Shown in pieces: positions 36,813 to 44,780 of a stretch of 64,000 nucleotides of DNA. The DNA is from Pseudomonas sp. SORT22 (lineage in GTDB: Bacteria; Pseudomonadota; Gammaproteobacteria; Pseudomonadales; Pseudomonadaceae): the NCBI RefSeq assembly GCF_018417635.1, contig NZ_CP071007.1, forward strand, positions 2,852,501 through 2,916,500, in the 5' to 3' direction. The translations under genes were made by a program, and so were the position numbers. The first letter of the stretch is position 1. Each line of letters begins with the position of its first letter. The notes under the pieces were generated by a model. It was not told the origin of the DNA. It saw only the letters and a program-made list of their open reading frames with translations, and ran no database searches.

Positions 36813-38792
36813 ATGAACAATAAGAATCGACCGCTGTACCTGGGCCTGCTGGTGGGCCTGACCCTGATCGGCCTGGGGGTGAGTTACGAAAGCCTGTGGT
36901 GCGACCCGCGCAGCGAGCAGGTCGAAGGTGACCCCCAGGGCCTGCATAGCTTCAGCCGCGACGGCGTCAGCGTCGAGTTCGAGGCGCGGCCGCTGGGCAG
37001 CGGCGGGACCTTGACCGAAGGCAGCTTCGCCAATGTGCGCTTCAAGATCACCGACCAGAACAGCGGCCAGCCATTGTCGGGGGTATCCCCCGGCGCCTGG
37101 CTGGACCCGGCGCTGACCGGCGAAGCGGCCAAGGACCGCAGCACCAGTTGCAAGGCACGGGTGGCGCTGTTTCTCAAAAGCAGCATCGGCGCACGGCCCT
37201 TGCTCGATTTGAACAGCTACTTCCTGCTGGTGCTGAACAAGGACGCCAGCCTCACGGTGATTGATCCGTCGGTGTCGGTGGGCGGGGTCACCAGCACCCT
37301 GGCACGCATCGAACTGCCGGGAACGCCGATGGACTGGGTGGCGAGCAAGGATGACAAACAGGTCTACGTGTCGATGCCGGAGCGCGGTGAAGTGGCGCTG
37401 ATCGACACCGAGACCTTCCAGCGCGTCGCCAACCTGCCGGCCGGCAAGCAGCCGCTGCGCCTGGCCATGCAGCCCGACCAGCGCCTGCTGTGGGTCGGCA
37501 ACAATGCCCGCGACGCCGAGAGCAGCGGGGTGACAGTGATCGACGTGCCCAGCCGCAAGACCCTGAAGTTCTTCGCCACCGGCGCCGGCCACCACGAAAT
37601 CGCCTTCAGCAGCGATTCGCGCTACGCCTTTGTCAGCAACCGCGACAGCGGCACCCTGAGCGTGATCGATGCCAGCGAGATGCGCCTGGTAAAAACCCTC
37701 AAGGTCGGCTCGCACCCCTTGTCGGTGGCTTATTCGCCGCTGTCCCAGGCGGTGTATGTGGCCGATGGGCGCGACGGCAGCATCATCGTCATCGATGCCC
37801 GCAGCCACACCCAGCGCCATCTGATCGAAGGCAAGCAGGGCCTGGGGCCGATGCGCTTCAGCAATGACGGGCGCTTTGGCATCGTCCTCAACACCCTGCA
37901 AAGCCAGGCCATGGTCATCGATGCCAGCAGCGACCGGCTGATCCACAGCCTGCCGGTGGCCGCCGAACCCTACCAGCTGACCTTCACCCAGGCCTATGCC
38001 TATGTCCGCGGCCTGGCCTCGCCCAAGGTCAGCATGATCAACCTCAGCAGCCTCGGCGAAGGCCGCCAGCCGATCGTCCAGGGCTTCGAAGCCGGGCCCG
38101 CGGCGCCGCGTCAGGCCGGCGACCTGCCGCTGGCCCAGGGCCTGACCGTGGCCCGCGACGAGAACTCGGTGTTTGTGGTCAACCCGGTGGACAACACCAC
38201 CTACTTCTACGCCGAAGGCATGAACGCGCCGATGTCCGGCTACGCCAACCGTGGCCACAGCGCTCGCGCCGCACTGGTCATCGACCGCAGCCTGCGCGAG
38301 GTGGCGCCGGGGGTGTACAGCTCGACCATCAAGCTGCCGGCCGCCGGTACCTTCGATGTCGCCTTTTTGCTCAACCAGCCGCAGATCATTCACTGCTTCA
38401 GCACCGAAGTGGCGGCCTCCAGCAGCGCCCCGCACCGGCAAACGCCACGGGTGGAGTTTCTTATCGGCCCCTCGGTGGTCGACCAGGGCCGGCCGCTGGT
38501 TGCGCGCTTTCGCATCAGCGAGGGCAACGGCACGCCGCGCACCGGGATCAAGGACCTGAGCCTGCGCTACTTCCTTGCGCCCACCTCGCGGGCCCGGACC
38601 AGCGTGGTCCGCGAAGTGGGCGAGGGCATCTACGAGGCGCCGCTGGAACAACTTGAAGCCGGCGCCTGGTACCTGCATGTGCAGGCGCCGTCGCTGGGCA
38701 AGCGCTTTGCCGAGAACAACTACACCAGCCTGCGGGTAATGCCCGCCGGCGCACAGCAAGCATCCGACGCCGGACCAAGGAGTGTGCAATGA
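36813..38792 (+). CDS. Membrane-anchored YncE/YVTN-like beta-propeller protein
   Basis: This 659-residue protein has one N-terminal membrane helix (about residues 8-25) and a periplasmic body. The middle holds at least six blade repeats of the YVTN/YncE type, such as 'VYVSMPERGEVALIDTETF' and 'YAFVSNRDSGTLSVIDASEM'. Beta-sandwich-like regions lie before and after. The start at 36813 has GGGGAAGG upstream and follows mnxG by only 14 bases. Propellers of this class can be redox enzymes or docking platforms. Here one is co-transcribed with a copper oxidase and SCO chaperones, so a partner or electron-transfer role is plausible. No catalytic residues can be assigned. Confidence 0.8.
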   Translation: MNNKNRPLYLGLLVGLTLIGLGVSYESLWCDPRSEQVEGDPQGLHSFSRDGVSVEFEARPLGSGGTLTEGSFANVRFKITDQNSGQPLSGVSPGAWLDPALTGEAAKDRSTSCKARVALFLKSSIGARPLLDLNSYFLLVLNKDASLTVIDPSVSVGGVTSTLARIELPGTPMDWVASKDDKQVYVSMPERGEVALIDTETFQRVANLPAGKQPLRLAMQPDQRLLWVGNNARDAESSGVTVIDVPSRKTLKFFATGAGHHEIAFSSDSRYAFVSNRDSGTLSVIDASEMRLVKTLKVGSHPLSVAYSPLSQAVYVADGRDGSIIVIDARSHTQRHLIEGKQGLGPMRFSNDGRFGIVLNTLQSQAMVIDASSDRLIHSLPVAAEPYQLTFTQAYAYVRGLASPKVSMINLSSLGEGRQPIVQGFEAGPAAPRQAGDLPLAQGLTVARDENSVFVVNPVDNTTYFYAEGMNAPMSGYANRGHSARAALVIDRSLREVAPGVYSSTIKLPAAGTFDVAFLLNQPQIIHCFSTEVAASSSAPHRQTPRVEFLIGPSVVDQGRPLVARFRISEGNGTPRTGIKDLSLRYFLAPTSRARTSVVREVGEGIYEAPLEQLEAGAWYLHVQAPSLGKRFAENNYTSLRVMPAGAQQASDAGPRSVQ

Positions 38793-39436
38793 AACTGCTC
38801 GATCGCTGCAGACTGTTCAGCCTCTGCCTGCTCGCCGCCAGTTGCGGTATCGCCCAGGCCCACAACGGTGTCGACCACAGCGGCCATGGCGCGCCCGCCG
38901 CCCACCAGGAAAAGACCTCGGTGCGCTTTGCCGATGTCTCGTTGCTCGACCAGAACGGCATGCCGGTGCGCCTGGAAAAGGACCTGGTGGCCGATCACCT
39001 GGTGGTCATGGGCTTTATCTACACCAGTTGCACCACGGTGTGCCCGGTGGTTTCCTCGATCATGGCCAAGGTGCAGAAGCAGCTGGGCGGCCGGGTCGGC
39101 ACCGAGGTACAACTGGTGTCGATCAGCGTCGACCCGCAGCGCGATGATCCCAAGCGCCTGCTCGGCTATGCCCAGGCGTTCCAGAATGGTCCGGGCTGGA
39201 GCTGGCTGACCGGCACCCCGTATGCCATCAACGAAACCCTCAAGGGCCTGGGCAGCTTCAGCGCCGACCTCGGCCAGCACCCGCCGCTGATCCTCGTCGG
39301 TGACGGCCACAGCGGCCACTGGACGCGTTACTACGGCTTTACCGACCCACAGCTGCTGATCAGCGAGATCGACCGCCTCAGCGCCCGCCGGGTGCACGCC
39401 AAGCACACCGCCATCGCCCAGGAGGTGCAACCATGA
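38789..39436 (+). CDS. SCO1/SenC copper chaperone (first of two)
   Basis: This 215-residue thioredoxin-fold protein of the SCO family has a signal peptide (about 1-24) and the copper-binding pair C81-x3-C85 in 'FIYTSCTTVCPVVSS'. A His-rich segment ('HNGVDHSGHGAPAAHQ') follows the signal and may help capture copper. SCO proteins deliver copper to cuproenzymes in the periplasm, classically the CuA site of cytochrome oxidase. No oxidase genes are present here, so the likely client is MnxG. It overlaps the propeller gene and the second SCO gene by four bases each. Confidence 0.92.
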   Translation: MKLLDRCRLFSLCLLAASCGIAQAHNGVDHSGHGAPAAHQEKTSVRFADVSLLDQNGMPVRLEKDLVADHLVVMGFIYTSCTTVCPVVSSIMAKVQKQLGGRVGTEVQLVSISVDPQRDDPKRLLGYAQAFQNGPGWSWLTGTPYAINETLKGLGSFSADLGQHPPLILVGDGHSGHWTRYYGFTDPQLLISEIDRLSARRVHAKHTAIAQEVQP

Positions 39437-40077
39437 GCGCCGTCAGCCGTGGCATGCGCAGCACCGACTGGCTGGCCCTGGCGCTGTGCCTGTGGATCCT
39501 CAGCGCAGTGGCCCTGGCCCATGAAGGCCATGGCGCACCACCGCCCAACGCCACCCCGGCGACGGCCGAGGGCGGGACCCGCGACGCCCGCACGTACTTC
39601 ACCGACACCGTGCTGCAGGACCAGAACGGTCGCAACCTGCGCTTTTACCAAGACGTCCTGAAAGACCGCGTGGTGCTGCTCAATGTGATCTTCACCCACT
39701 GCAATGACGCCTGCCCGCTGATTACCCGCAAGTTGCGCGAGGTGCGCGAAGCCCTGGGCGAAGACGCAGCCAGCAAGGTCACCTTCATTTCCCTGAGCAG
39801 CGACCCGCAGAACGACACCCCGGCGGTGCTCAAGGCCTTTGCTGAAAAACAGGGGGTGGACAGCGCCAACTGGCTGTTCCTCACCGGTGACAAGGCGCAG
39901 ATGGACCTAGTCTTGGCGCGCCTGGGCCACCTGATTCCAAGCCCCGAGCAGCATTCGACCCAGTTGATTGCCGGCGACGTGGCCAACAAGCGCTGGAGCA
40001 AGATCCGCCCGGACGCGCCGGCGCAAGCCATCGCCCAGCGTCTGCAACTGCTGTCGCAACCCTTGGCGGGGCGCTGA
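39433..40077 (+). CDS. SCO1/SenC copper chaperone (second of two)
   Basis: This 214-residue SCO-family protein has an N-terminal hydrophobic segment (about 12-29), then 'HEGHGAPPPN', and the metal/redox pair C90-x3-C94 in 'VIFTHCNDACPLITRK'. It is clearly diverged from the preceding SCO, not a recent duplicate. The pair may divide labour, one loading copper and the other reducing thiols. Translation is coupled to the first SCO by a four-base overlap. Confidence 0.9.
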   Translation: MSAVSRGMRSTDWLALALCLWILSAVALAHEGHGAPPPNATPATAEGGTRDARTYFTDTVLQDQNGRNLRFYQDVLKDRVVLLNVIFTHCNDACPLITRKLREVREALGEDAASKVTFISLSSDPQNDTPAVLKAFAEKQGVDSANWLFLTGDKAQMDLVLARLGHLIPSPEQHSTQLIAGDVANKRWSKIRPDAPAQAIAQRLQLLSQPLAGR

Positions 40078-40080
40078 GCC

Positions 40081-41616
40081 ATGGCCGCGCGCCTGGCTAT
40101 CGGCCTGCTGCTGAGCGTGCTGCTGGTCAGCCCGCTGGCCAGCGCCCTCGAGCTCAGCCCGCAGGAGCAGGCCGGTAAGCGCCTGTACCGCGAAGGCCTG
40201 TCGAGCAGCGATGCCCAGGTGTCGGCGCGGGTCGGCGCCGCCGACATGCTGGTGCCGGCCAGCGTCGTACCCTGTGCCAGTTGCCACGGCAACGATGGCC
40301 TGGGCCGGGCCGAGGGCGGAGTGCGTCCGCCGTCGTTGAACTGGCAGCGCCTGGCCGGCGGGCAGGGCATGCGCGAGGTCAATGGCCGCCGCTATCCGGT
40401 CTACACCGAGGCGAGCCTGGACCGCGCCATTCAGGAGGGCCGCGACCCGGCCGGCAACCGCCTGGACCCGGCGATGCCGCGCTTTGTCCTGAGCATGGCC
40501 GACCAGCGCGACCTCAGTGCCTACCTCAAGCGCCTGGCCGATGACCGCGATCCTGGGCTGGAGGAACAGACCCTGCGCCTGGGCACCTTGCTGCCGACCC
40601 AGGGCGCTCTGGCCCAGCCTGCGCGGGTGGTGGCGGCGGTGTTGGCCGACCGTATCGAGCAGATCAACCGCCAGGGCGGCATTCATGGCCGCAGCTTGCA
40701 GCTGGTCAACCTCGATCCCGGCCCCGACCAGGCCAGTGCCGAGCAGGCGCTGGCGCAACTGATCGACCAGCAGCGGGTATTCGCCCTGGTCGCGCCGATG
40801 GCGCCAGCCCTTGATGCCACGCTGGGCGAGCGCCTGGAGCAGGCGCGCCTGCCGTTGATCGGCGCCGCCCCGCAGCTGGCCGGCAGTCGTCAGGTGTTCG
40901 ACCCCTTGCCCGGGCTGCGTGAGCAGCTGCTGAGCCTGGCCGACTACGCCCAGGGCAGCCTGTCGTTGCAGCAGGCCCAGGTGACTATCGTTTATGCCGA
41001 GGCCAACCAGACCGCGCTGGCGGCCAGTTTGCGCGAGGCCTTGCTGGCGCGCGGCTGGAGCCAGGTCAAGGTCGAGGCCTTCGAGCAGCAGGCGCCGACC
41101 GGGCAGGCGCTGTTCTATCTCGGCAAGGCCTCGGGTTTCAGCCGCCTGACCGACGCCTTGCAGCAGGCCGGGCGCACGCCTTACCTGTTCGCCGCCTCAA
41201 GCCAGGTCGCCAGCGAGCTGCTGCTGGTACCACAGGCGTGGTCGCGGCGGGTGTTCCTGGCCTATCCGTTCATCCCCAGCGACTGGACCGCCCAGGGCCG
41301 CGAGGCGCTCACCGCGCTGCGCCAGCGCCAGGGCCTGGATGGCCGCCAAGGCTTGTTGCAGGTCAGTACCTGGTGCGCCATGCAATTGCTTGAAGAAGCG
41401 CTCAAGCGCGCCGGGCGTGATGCCAGCCGCGAGAAACTCACCCAGGCCCTCGAAGGCCTGCACGACGTGCACACCGGCCTGACCCCGGCCCTGGGCTTTG
41501 GCCCGGGCCGGCGCCAGGGCCTGAACGGTGCGCATGTGGTCACCGTTGAAATGCCCGGCCCGGTGTTCTATCCGGTTGCCGCCTATCAGAGTGTCCTTGA
41601 GACGAGGTCGCCATGA
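40081..41616 (+). CDS. Cytochrome c domain fused to a periplasmic-binding-protein domain
   Basis: This 511-residue exported protein has a signal peptide of about 22 residues. A class I cytochrome c domain follows, with the haem motif C65-A-S-C68-H69 and a later 'DPAMPRF' methionine as likely sixth ligand. From about residue 160 the rest looks like a type 6 periplasmic binding protein (LivJ/branched-chain amino acid type): 'RIEQINRQGGIHGRSLQLV' and 'VFALVAPMAPALDATL'. The fusion suggests a ligand-sensing or electron-accepting partner. In this operon it may carry electrons away from the copper oxidase. It is followed by a four-base overlap with the next gene. Confidence 0.82.
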   Translation: MAARLAIGLLLSVLLVSPLASALELSPQEQAGKRLYREGLSSSDAQVSARVGAADMLVPASVVPCASCHGNDGLGRAEGGVRPPSLNWQRLAGGQGMREVNGRRYPVYTEASLDRAIQEGRDPAGNRLDPAMPRFVLSMADQRDLSAYLKRLADDRDPGLEEQTLRLGTLLPTQGALAQPARVVAAVLADRIEQINRQGGIHGRSLQLVNLDPGPDQASAEQALAQLIDQQRVFALVAPMAPALDATLGERLEQARLPLIGAAPQLAGSRQVFDPLPGLREQLLSLADYAQGSLSLQQAQVTIVYAEANQTALAASLREALLARGWSQVKVEAFEQQAPTGQALFYLGKASGFSRLTDALQQAGRTPYLFAASSQVASELLLVPQAWSRRVFLAYPFIPSDWTAQGREALTALRQRQGLDGRQGLLQVSTWCAMQLLEEALKRAGRDASREKLTQALEGLHDVHTGLTPALGFGPGRRQGLNGAHVVTVEMPGPVFYPVAAYQSVLETRSP

Positions 41617-42260
41617 ACCGCCTGATGCCGTTGCTGCTGTGCCTGTTGGCTGTATCGCTGCACGCCGCGGACGGGCCGCCGGCGGCGCGGGTCAACGGCG
41701 TGGAGATCAGCCAGATGCGCCTGGAGCGCTATTTTGCCGAGTATCTTGAGGACCAGGGCAGGGCGCTGACCAGTATCCGCAACCCCAGCGTGTACAAGCG
41801 CCTGCGTGAACAGGCGCTGAACGACCTGATCGACCGCGAGCTGCTGTGGCAGGAGGCCCAGCGCCAGGGCGTGGCGGTCAGTGATGCCGAGGTCGAGGCG
41901 CGCATCGGCCACCTGCGCCAGGCGTTCGGCAGCAATGAAGTGTTCGAGCGGCGCCTGGCCGATGCCGGTTTCGACCCCCAGAGCTTTGCCGCTTACACCC
42001 GTCAGGAGATGGCCGCGCAGCAGGTGTTCGTGGCTGCCAGCCGCGTGCCGGAGCCAAGCGCGGCGCAGGTGTCGGCGTTCTATCAAGCCAACGCGAAAAC
42101 CTTTGCGGGTGGGCAGAACCAAAGCCAGGGCGACCCTGTCCAACGGGAGCAAGGACTTGCAATGGCTAAAACCCTTCTTATCGATCAACTGCAGACGCAG
42201 GCGCGTCAGGCGTTGTTGCAACGCTTGCGCGACAGCGGTCAACTGCAGCGTATCGACTGA
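41613..42260 (+). CDS. SurA-N-like periplasmic chaperone, parvulin domain absent
   Basis: This 215-residue protein has a short signal peptide (about 19 residues) and then the helical N-domain fold of SurA/PpiD: 'RVNGVEISQMRLERYFAEY', 'LREQALNDLIDRELLWQEA', 'GVAVSDAEVEARI'. The C-terminal half is too short for a peptidyl-prolyl isomerase domain and I see none of its motifs. It is probably a dedicated holdase for an exported client, most simply MnxG. It is the last gene of the mnxG operon. Confidence 0.78.
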   Translation: MNRLMPLLLCLLAVSLHAADGPPAARVNGVEISQMRLERYFAEYLEDQGRALTSIRNPSVYKRLREQALNDLIDRELLWQEAQRQGVAVSDAEVEARIGHLRQAFGSNEVFERRLADAGFDPQSFAAYTRQEMAAQQVFVAASRVPEPSAAQVSAFYQANAKTFAGGQNQSQGDPVQREQGLAMAKTLLIDQLQTQARQALLQRLRDSGQLQRID

Positions 42261-42270
42261 GCGCAGCGCC

Positions 42271-42336
42271 GCCCCCACTATTGGGGGCAGCACTAGGGGC
42301 AAAACGCCATCTGTCCCCCGGGATTGGGGAAGGGGC
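42271..42336. promoter_or_regulatory. CCCC/GGGG inverted repeats upstream of the secretion operon
   Basis: A perfect inverted repeat GCCCCCA-CTAT-TGGGGGC lies at 42271-42288. A second, TCCCC-N7-GGGGA, lies at 42314-42330, with a further AGGGGC just after. The spacing and composition match the boxes upstream of mnxG and gspG. They are about 75-135 bases upstream of the promoter match. Confidence 0.5.
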
Positions 42337-42404
42337 TAGCACCCGTTTGCGTCTATGCTTACAGAATCAACGACATAGCACATTGATTTGCGCCGTATCA
42401 CGTC

Positions 42405-42420
42405 TGGCACGAAGCATGCG
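42405..42420 (+). promoter_or_regulatory. Candidate sigma-54 promoter of the response-regulator/gsp/csg operon
   Basis: TGGCACGAAGCATGCG carries a perfect TGGCACG -24 element. GC follows at 42418-42419, ten bases after the GG pair. The -12 element reads ATGC instead of TTGC. It lies about 70 bases before the response regulator start. Confidence 0.65.
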
Positions 42421-42492
42421 TAAGCCTCTACAAGGCCGCACTCGTGCCGGGCCGGGAAACCGGGCCAGCGATGCTTCAGGGAGTGGACCTTG

Positions 42493-43026
42493 GTGAACAG
42501 AGTATTGGTAGTCGATGACGAACAGACCCTTGCCGGCAATATCCAGGATTACCTGGTTCTGCAAGGCCTCGACGTCCATGTTGCCCACGACGGAGCCAGT
42601 GCCATCGGCGCTGCCGAACGCACCCGGCCCGAAGTGGTAGTGCTGGATTATCGCTTGCCCGATATGGAGGGGTTTCAGGTTCTTGAGACTGTGCGCCAAC
42701 AAGGTACGCGCTGTCATTTCGTGCTGATCACCGCCCACCCGACCGCCGAGGTCCGTGAGCGGGCCAGCCAACTGGGTGTCAGCCATATCCTGTTCAAGCC
42801 TTTTCCCCTGGCGGAACTGGCCCGCGCAGTCCTCGACCTGATGGGCATCAAGCGAGAAAGCCGGCGCGCAGCCGACAAGGACACAGGGTTCGTCGAACGA
42901 CGCCAGAGCAGGAGTGAGAGTTTCCCCCTGCAGTTGTTCGACGGTAGCTGGGTCCTGGCCGATCGCCGACGTAATGGCGCACGGCCGCCGGGGCCCGACG
43001 ACGACCAGCTGCTCACCGGGGAATAA
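42493..43026 (+). CDS. Receiver-domain response regulator with short C-terminal tail
   Basis: This 177-residue protein has a complete CheY-like receiver domain: acidic pair in 'VLVVDDEQ', phospho-acceptor aspartate D52 in 'VLDYRLPDM', and the conserved lysine in 'ILFKPFP'. A basic and then acidic tail of about 55 residues follows, with no recognisable DNA-binding or enzymatic output. No histidine kinase is encoded in the window. I prefer the GTG at 42493 (nine bases after AGGGAG) over the TTG three bases earlier. It is first in the secretion operon, 53 bases before gspE, so it may tune the machine by protein contact. Confidence 0.85.
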   Translation: MNRVLVVDDEQTLAGNIQDYLVLQGLDVHVAHDGASAIGAAERTRPEVVVLDYRLPDMEGFQVLETVRQQGTRCHFVLITAHPTAEVRERASQLGVSHILFKPFPLAELARAVLDLMGIKRESRRAADKDTGFVERRQSRSESFPLQLFDGSWVLADRRRNGARPPGPDDDQLLTGE

Positions 43027-43079
43027 CGCGCGAGCAGGGCTGAACCAGGCTCTCCGCGCCCCGCGTCGGAGAGCATGCC

Positions 43080-44780
43080 ATGGAACCGTTGTCGCTCGTT
43101 CCTCCCGTTCTAGCCAGCACCCCGGCGCCCCTTGGCCGCGCGCTGCTGGCCCAGGCCAGGGCCAGTGCCGAACTCAGCGGCGAGCGCCTGCTCGATACCC
43201 TGCAATCGCTCAGCGGCCTTGAGCCGGCAGCGTTTGTCCAGTGCCTGGGCGCCACCCTGCATTACCCGCTGCTCGACGGCCCGGCGCTGTTCGCCGCCAC
43301 GCCGCTGTTCGAGCGGGTCAGCCTGGCCCAGTGCCTGAAACGCGAATTCATCCTCCTCCAGCATGACGGCCAGACCCTCGGGGTGTTCGCCGACCCCTTC
43401 GACGACGCCCGCCTGGCCTGGATCGACGACTGCCTGCAAGGCGCACCGCTGTACCTGGTGCAAGCCGCCGAGCTCACGGGCTTTCTGGCCCGCCACGAAG
43501 AGAGCTTCCACGCGGTCGATTCGCTGGACACCGAAAGCGAAACCGCCAACGAGCTCGACAGCCTGCAGAGCCTGTCGCTGGCGAGCATCAGCGAAGACCA
43601 GAGCCGGGTGGTCAAGCTGGTCAACTCGACCCTCTACGATGCCCTGAAGATGCACGCCAGCGACATTCACCTGGGCGTGACCGGCAGCGGCCTGGTGATC
43701 AAGTACCGCATCGACGGCGTACTCAACAGCATCAGCAAGGTCAGTGGCAGCGAGTTCGCCGACCAGGTGATCTCGCGGATCAAGGTCATGGCTGAGCTTG
43801 ACATCGGCGAGAAACGCGTACCCCAGGACGGCCGCTTCAAGATCGGCATCAGCGCCCGGCAGATCGATTTCCGAGTCTCGATCATGCCGAGCATTTTCGG
43901 CGAAGACGCGGTGCTGCGGGTGCTCGACAAACAGGACCTGGCCGATCGCGTCAGCGGCGTGCAGTTGCAGGCCCTGGGCTTTGAACAGCAGACCCTGCGC
44001 AGCCTGCGCCGGCTGGCCAGCGAACCCTACGGGATGATCCTGGTCACCGGCCCCACCGGCAGCGGCAAGACCACCACCCTTTACGCCATGATCAGCGAGA
44101 TCAACCACGGCGTAGACAAGATCATCACCATCGAAGACCCGGTCGAGTACCAGTTGCCGGGGGTGCTGCAGATCCCGGTCAATGAAAAGAAAGGCCTGAC
44201 CTTCGCCCGCGGCCTGCGCTCGATCCTGCGCCACGACCCGGACAAGATCATGGTCGGCGAAATCCGCGACCCGGACACCGCGCAAATCGCCGTGCAGTCG
44301 GCACTCACCGGGCACCTGGTGTTCACCACCATCCACGCCAACAACGTCTTCGATGTGATCGGCCGCTTCAGCCAGATGCAGGTCGACCCCTACAGCTTTG
44401 TCTCGGCGCTCAACGCCGTGCTGGCCCAGCGCCTGATTCGCCTGGTTTGCCCGCACTGCGCCGCTGCCCAGCAACCCAGTGATGAAGAACTCGTCGCCTC
44501 GGGCCTGGAGCCCGGCCAGGTCGGCCATTACCGCTTCGTTCACGGCAGTGGCTGCGGCCAGTGCCGGGGCAGCGGTTATCGCGGACGCACGGCGATTGCC
44601 GAGCTGCTGCACCTGGATGACGACCTGCGCCAGATGATCGTCGAGCGCAAGCCCCTGGCGCAAATCAAGACCCTGGCCTGCCAACGCGGCCTGCGCCTGC
44701 TGCGCAGCTCGGCGCTGGAGCTGGTGCGTGATGGCCGGACCACCCTGGAGGAGATCAATCGTGTCACTTTTATCGCCTGA
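43080..44780 (+). CDS. gspE: Type II secretion/type IV pilus assembly ATPase GspE
   Basis: This 566-residue hexameric traffic ATPase powers pseudopilus assembly. Walker A GPTGSGKTT starts at residue 324 (K330). The Asp box 'ITIEDPVEYQLPG', Walker B 'IMVGEIRDPDTAQ' and His box 'GHLVFTTIHANN' follow. A zinc tetracysteine element is present as C457-x2-C460 and C492-x2-C495. The N-terminal domain that docks to the GspL/PilM-type partner is also present. It overlaps the next gene by 20 bases. Sequence is between GspE and MshE types. Confidence 0.94.
   Translation: MEPLSLVPPVLASTPAPLGRALLAQARASAELSGERLLDTLQSLSGLEPAAFVQCLGATLHYPLLDGPALFAATPLFERVSLAQCLKREFILLQHDGQTLGVFADPFDDARLAWIDDCLQGAPLYLVQAAELTGFLARHEESFHAVDSLDTESETANELDSLQSLSLASISEDQSRVVKLVNSTLYDALKMHASDIHLGVTGSGLVIKYRIDGVLNSISKVSGSEFADQVISRIKVMAELDIGEKRVPQDGRFKIGISARQIDFRVSIMPSIFGEDAVLRVLDKQDLADRVSGVQLQALGFEQQTLRSLRRLASEPYGMILVTGPTGSGKTTTLYAMISEINHGVDKIITIEDPVEYQLPGVLQIPVNEKKGLTFARGLRSILRHDPDKIMVGEIRDPDTAQIAVQSALTGHLVFTTIHANNVFDVIGRFSQMQVDPYSFVSALNAVLAQRLIRLVCPHCAAAQQPSDEELVASGLEPGQVGHYRFVHGSGCGQCRGSGYRGRTAIAELLHLDDDLRQMIVERKPLAQIKTLACQRGLRLLRSSALELVRDGRTTLEEINRVTFIA

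Larger units (their letters stand above)
42261..42492. other. Regulatory gap between the mnxG operon and the secretion operon
   Basis: The gap of about 230 bases carries CCCC/GGGG inverted repeats at 42271-42336 and a sigma-54 promoter match at 42405-42420, described separately. There is no open frame of note. The first inverted repeat could also end the mnxG transcript, but no T-run follows it. Confidence 0.6.

Noticed and set aside
38789..40077. SCO genes as markers of a cytochrome oxidase operon
   Set aside because: No cytochrome oxidase subunit or haem A/O synthase gene is nearby. Overlapping start and stop codons tie them to the mnxG operon.
42271..42288. Intrinsic terminator for the mnxG operon
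   Set aside because: The GCCCCCA/TGGGGGC stem is strong but has no T-run on either side, and the same CCCC/GGGG layout recurs at other promoters. A regulatory site is more likely, though a 3'-end role cannot be excluded.
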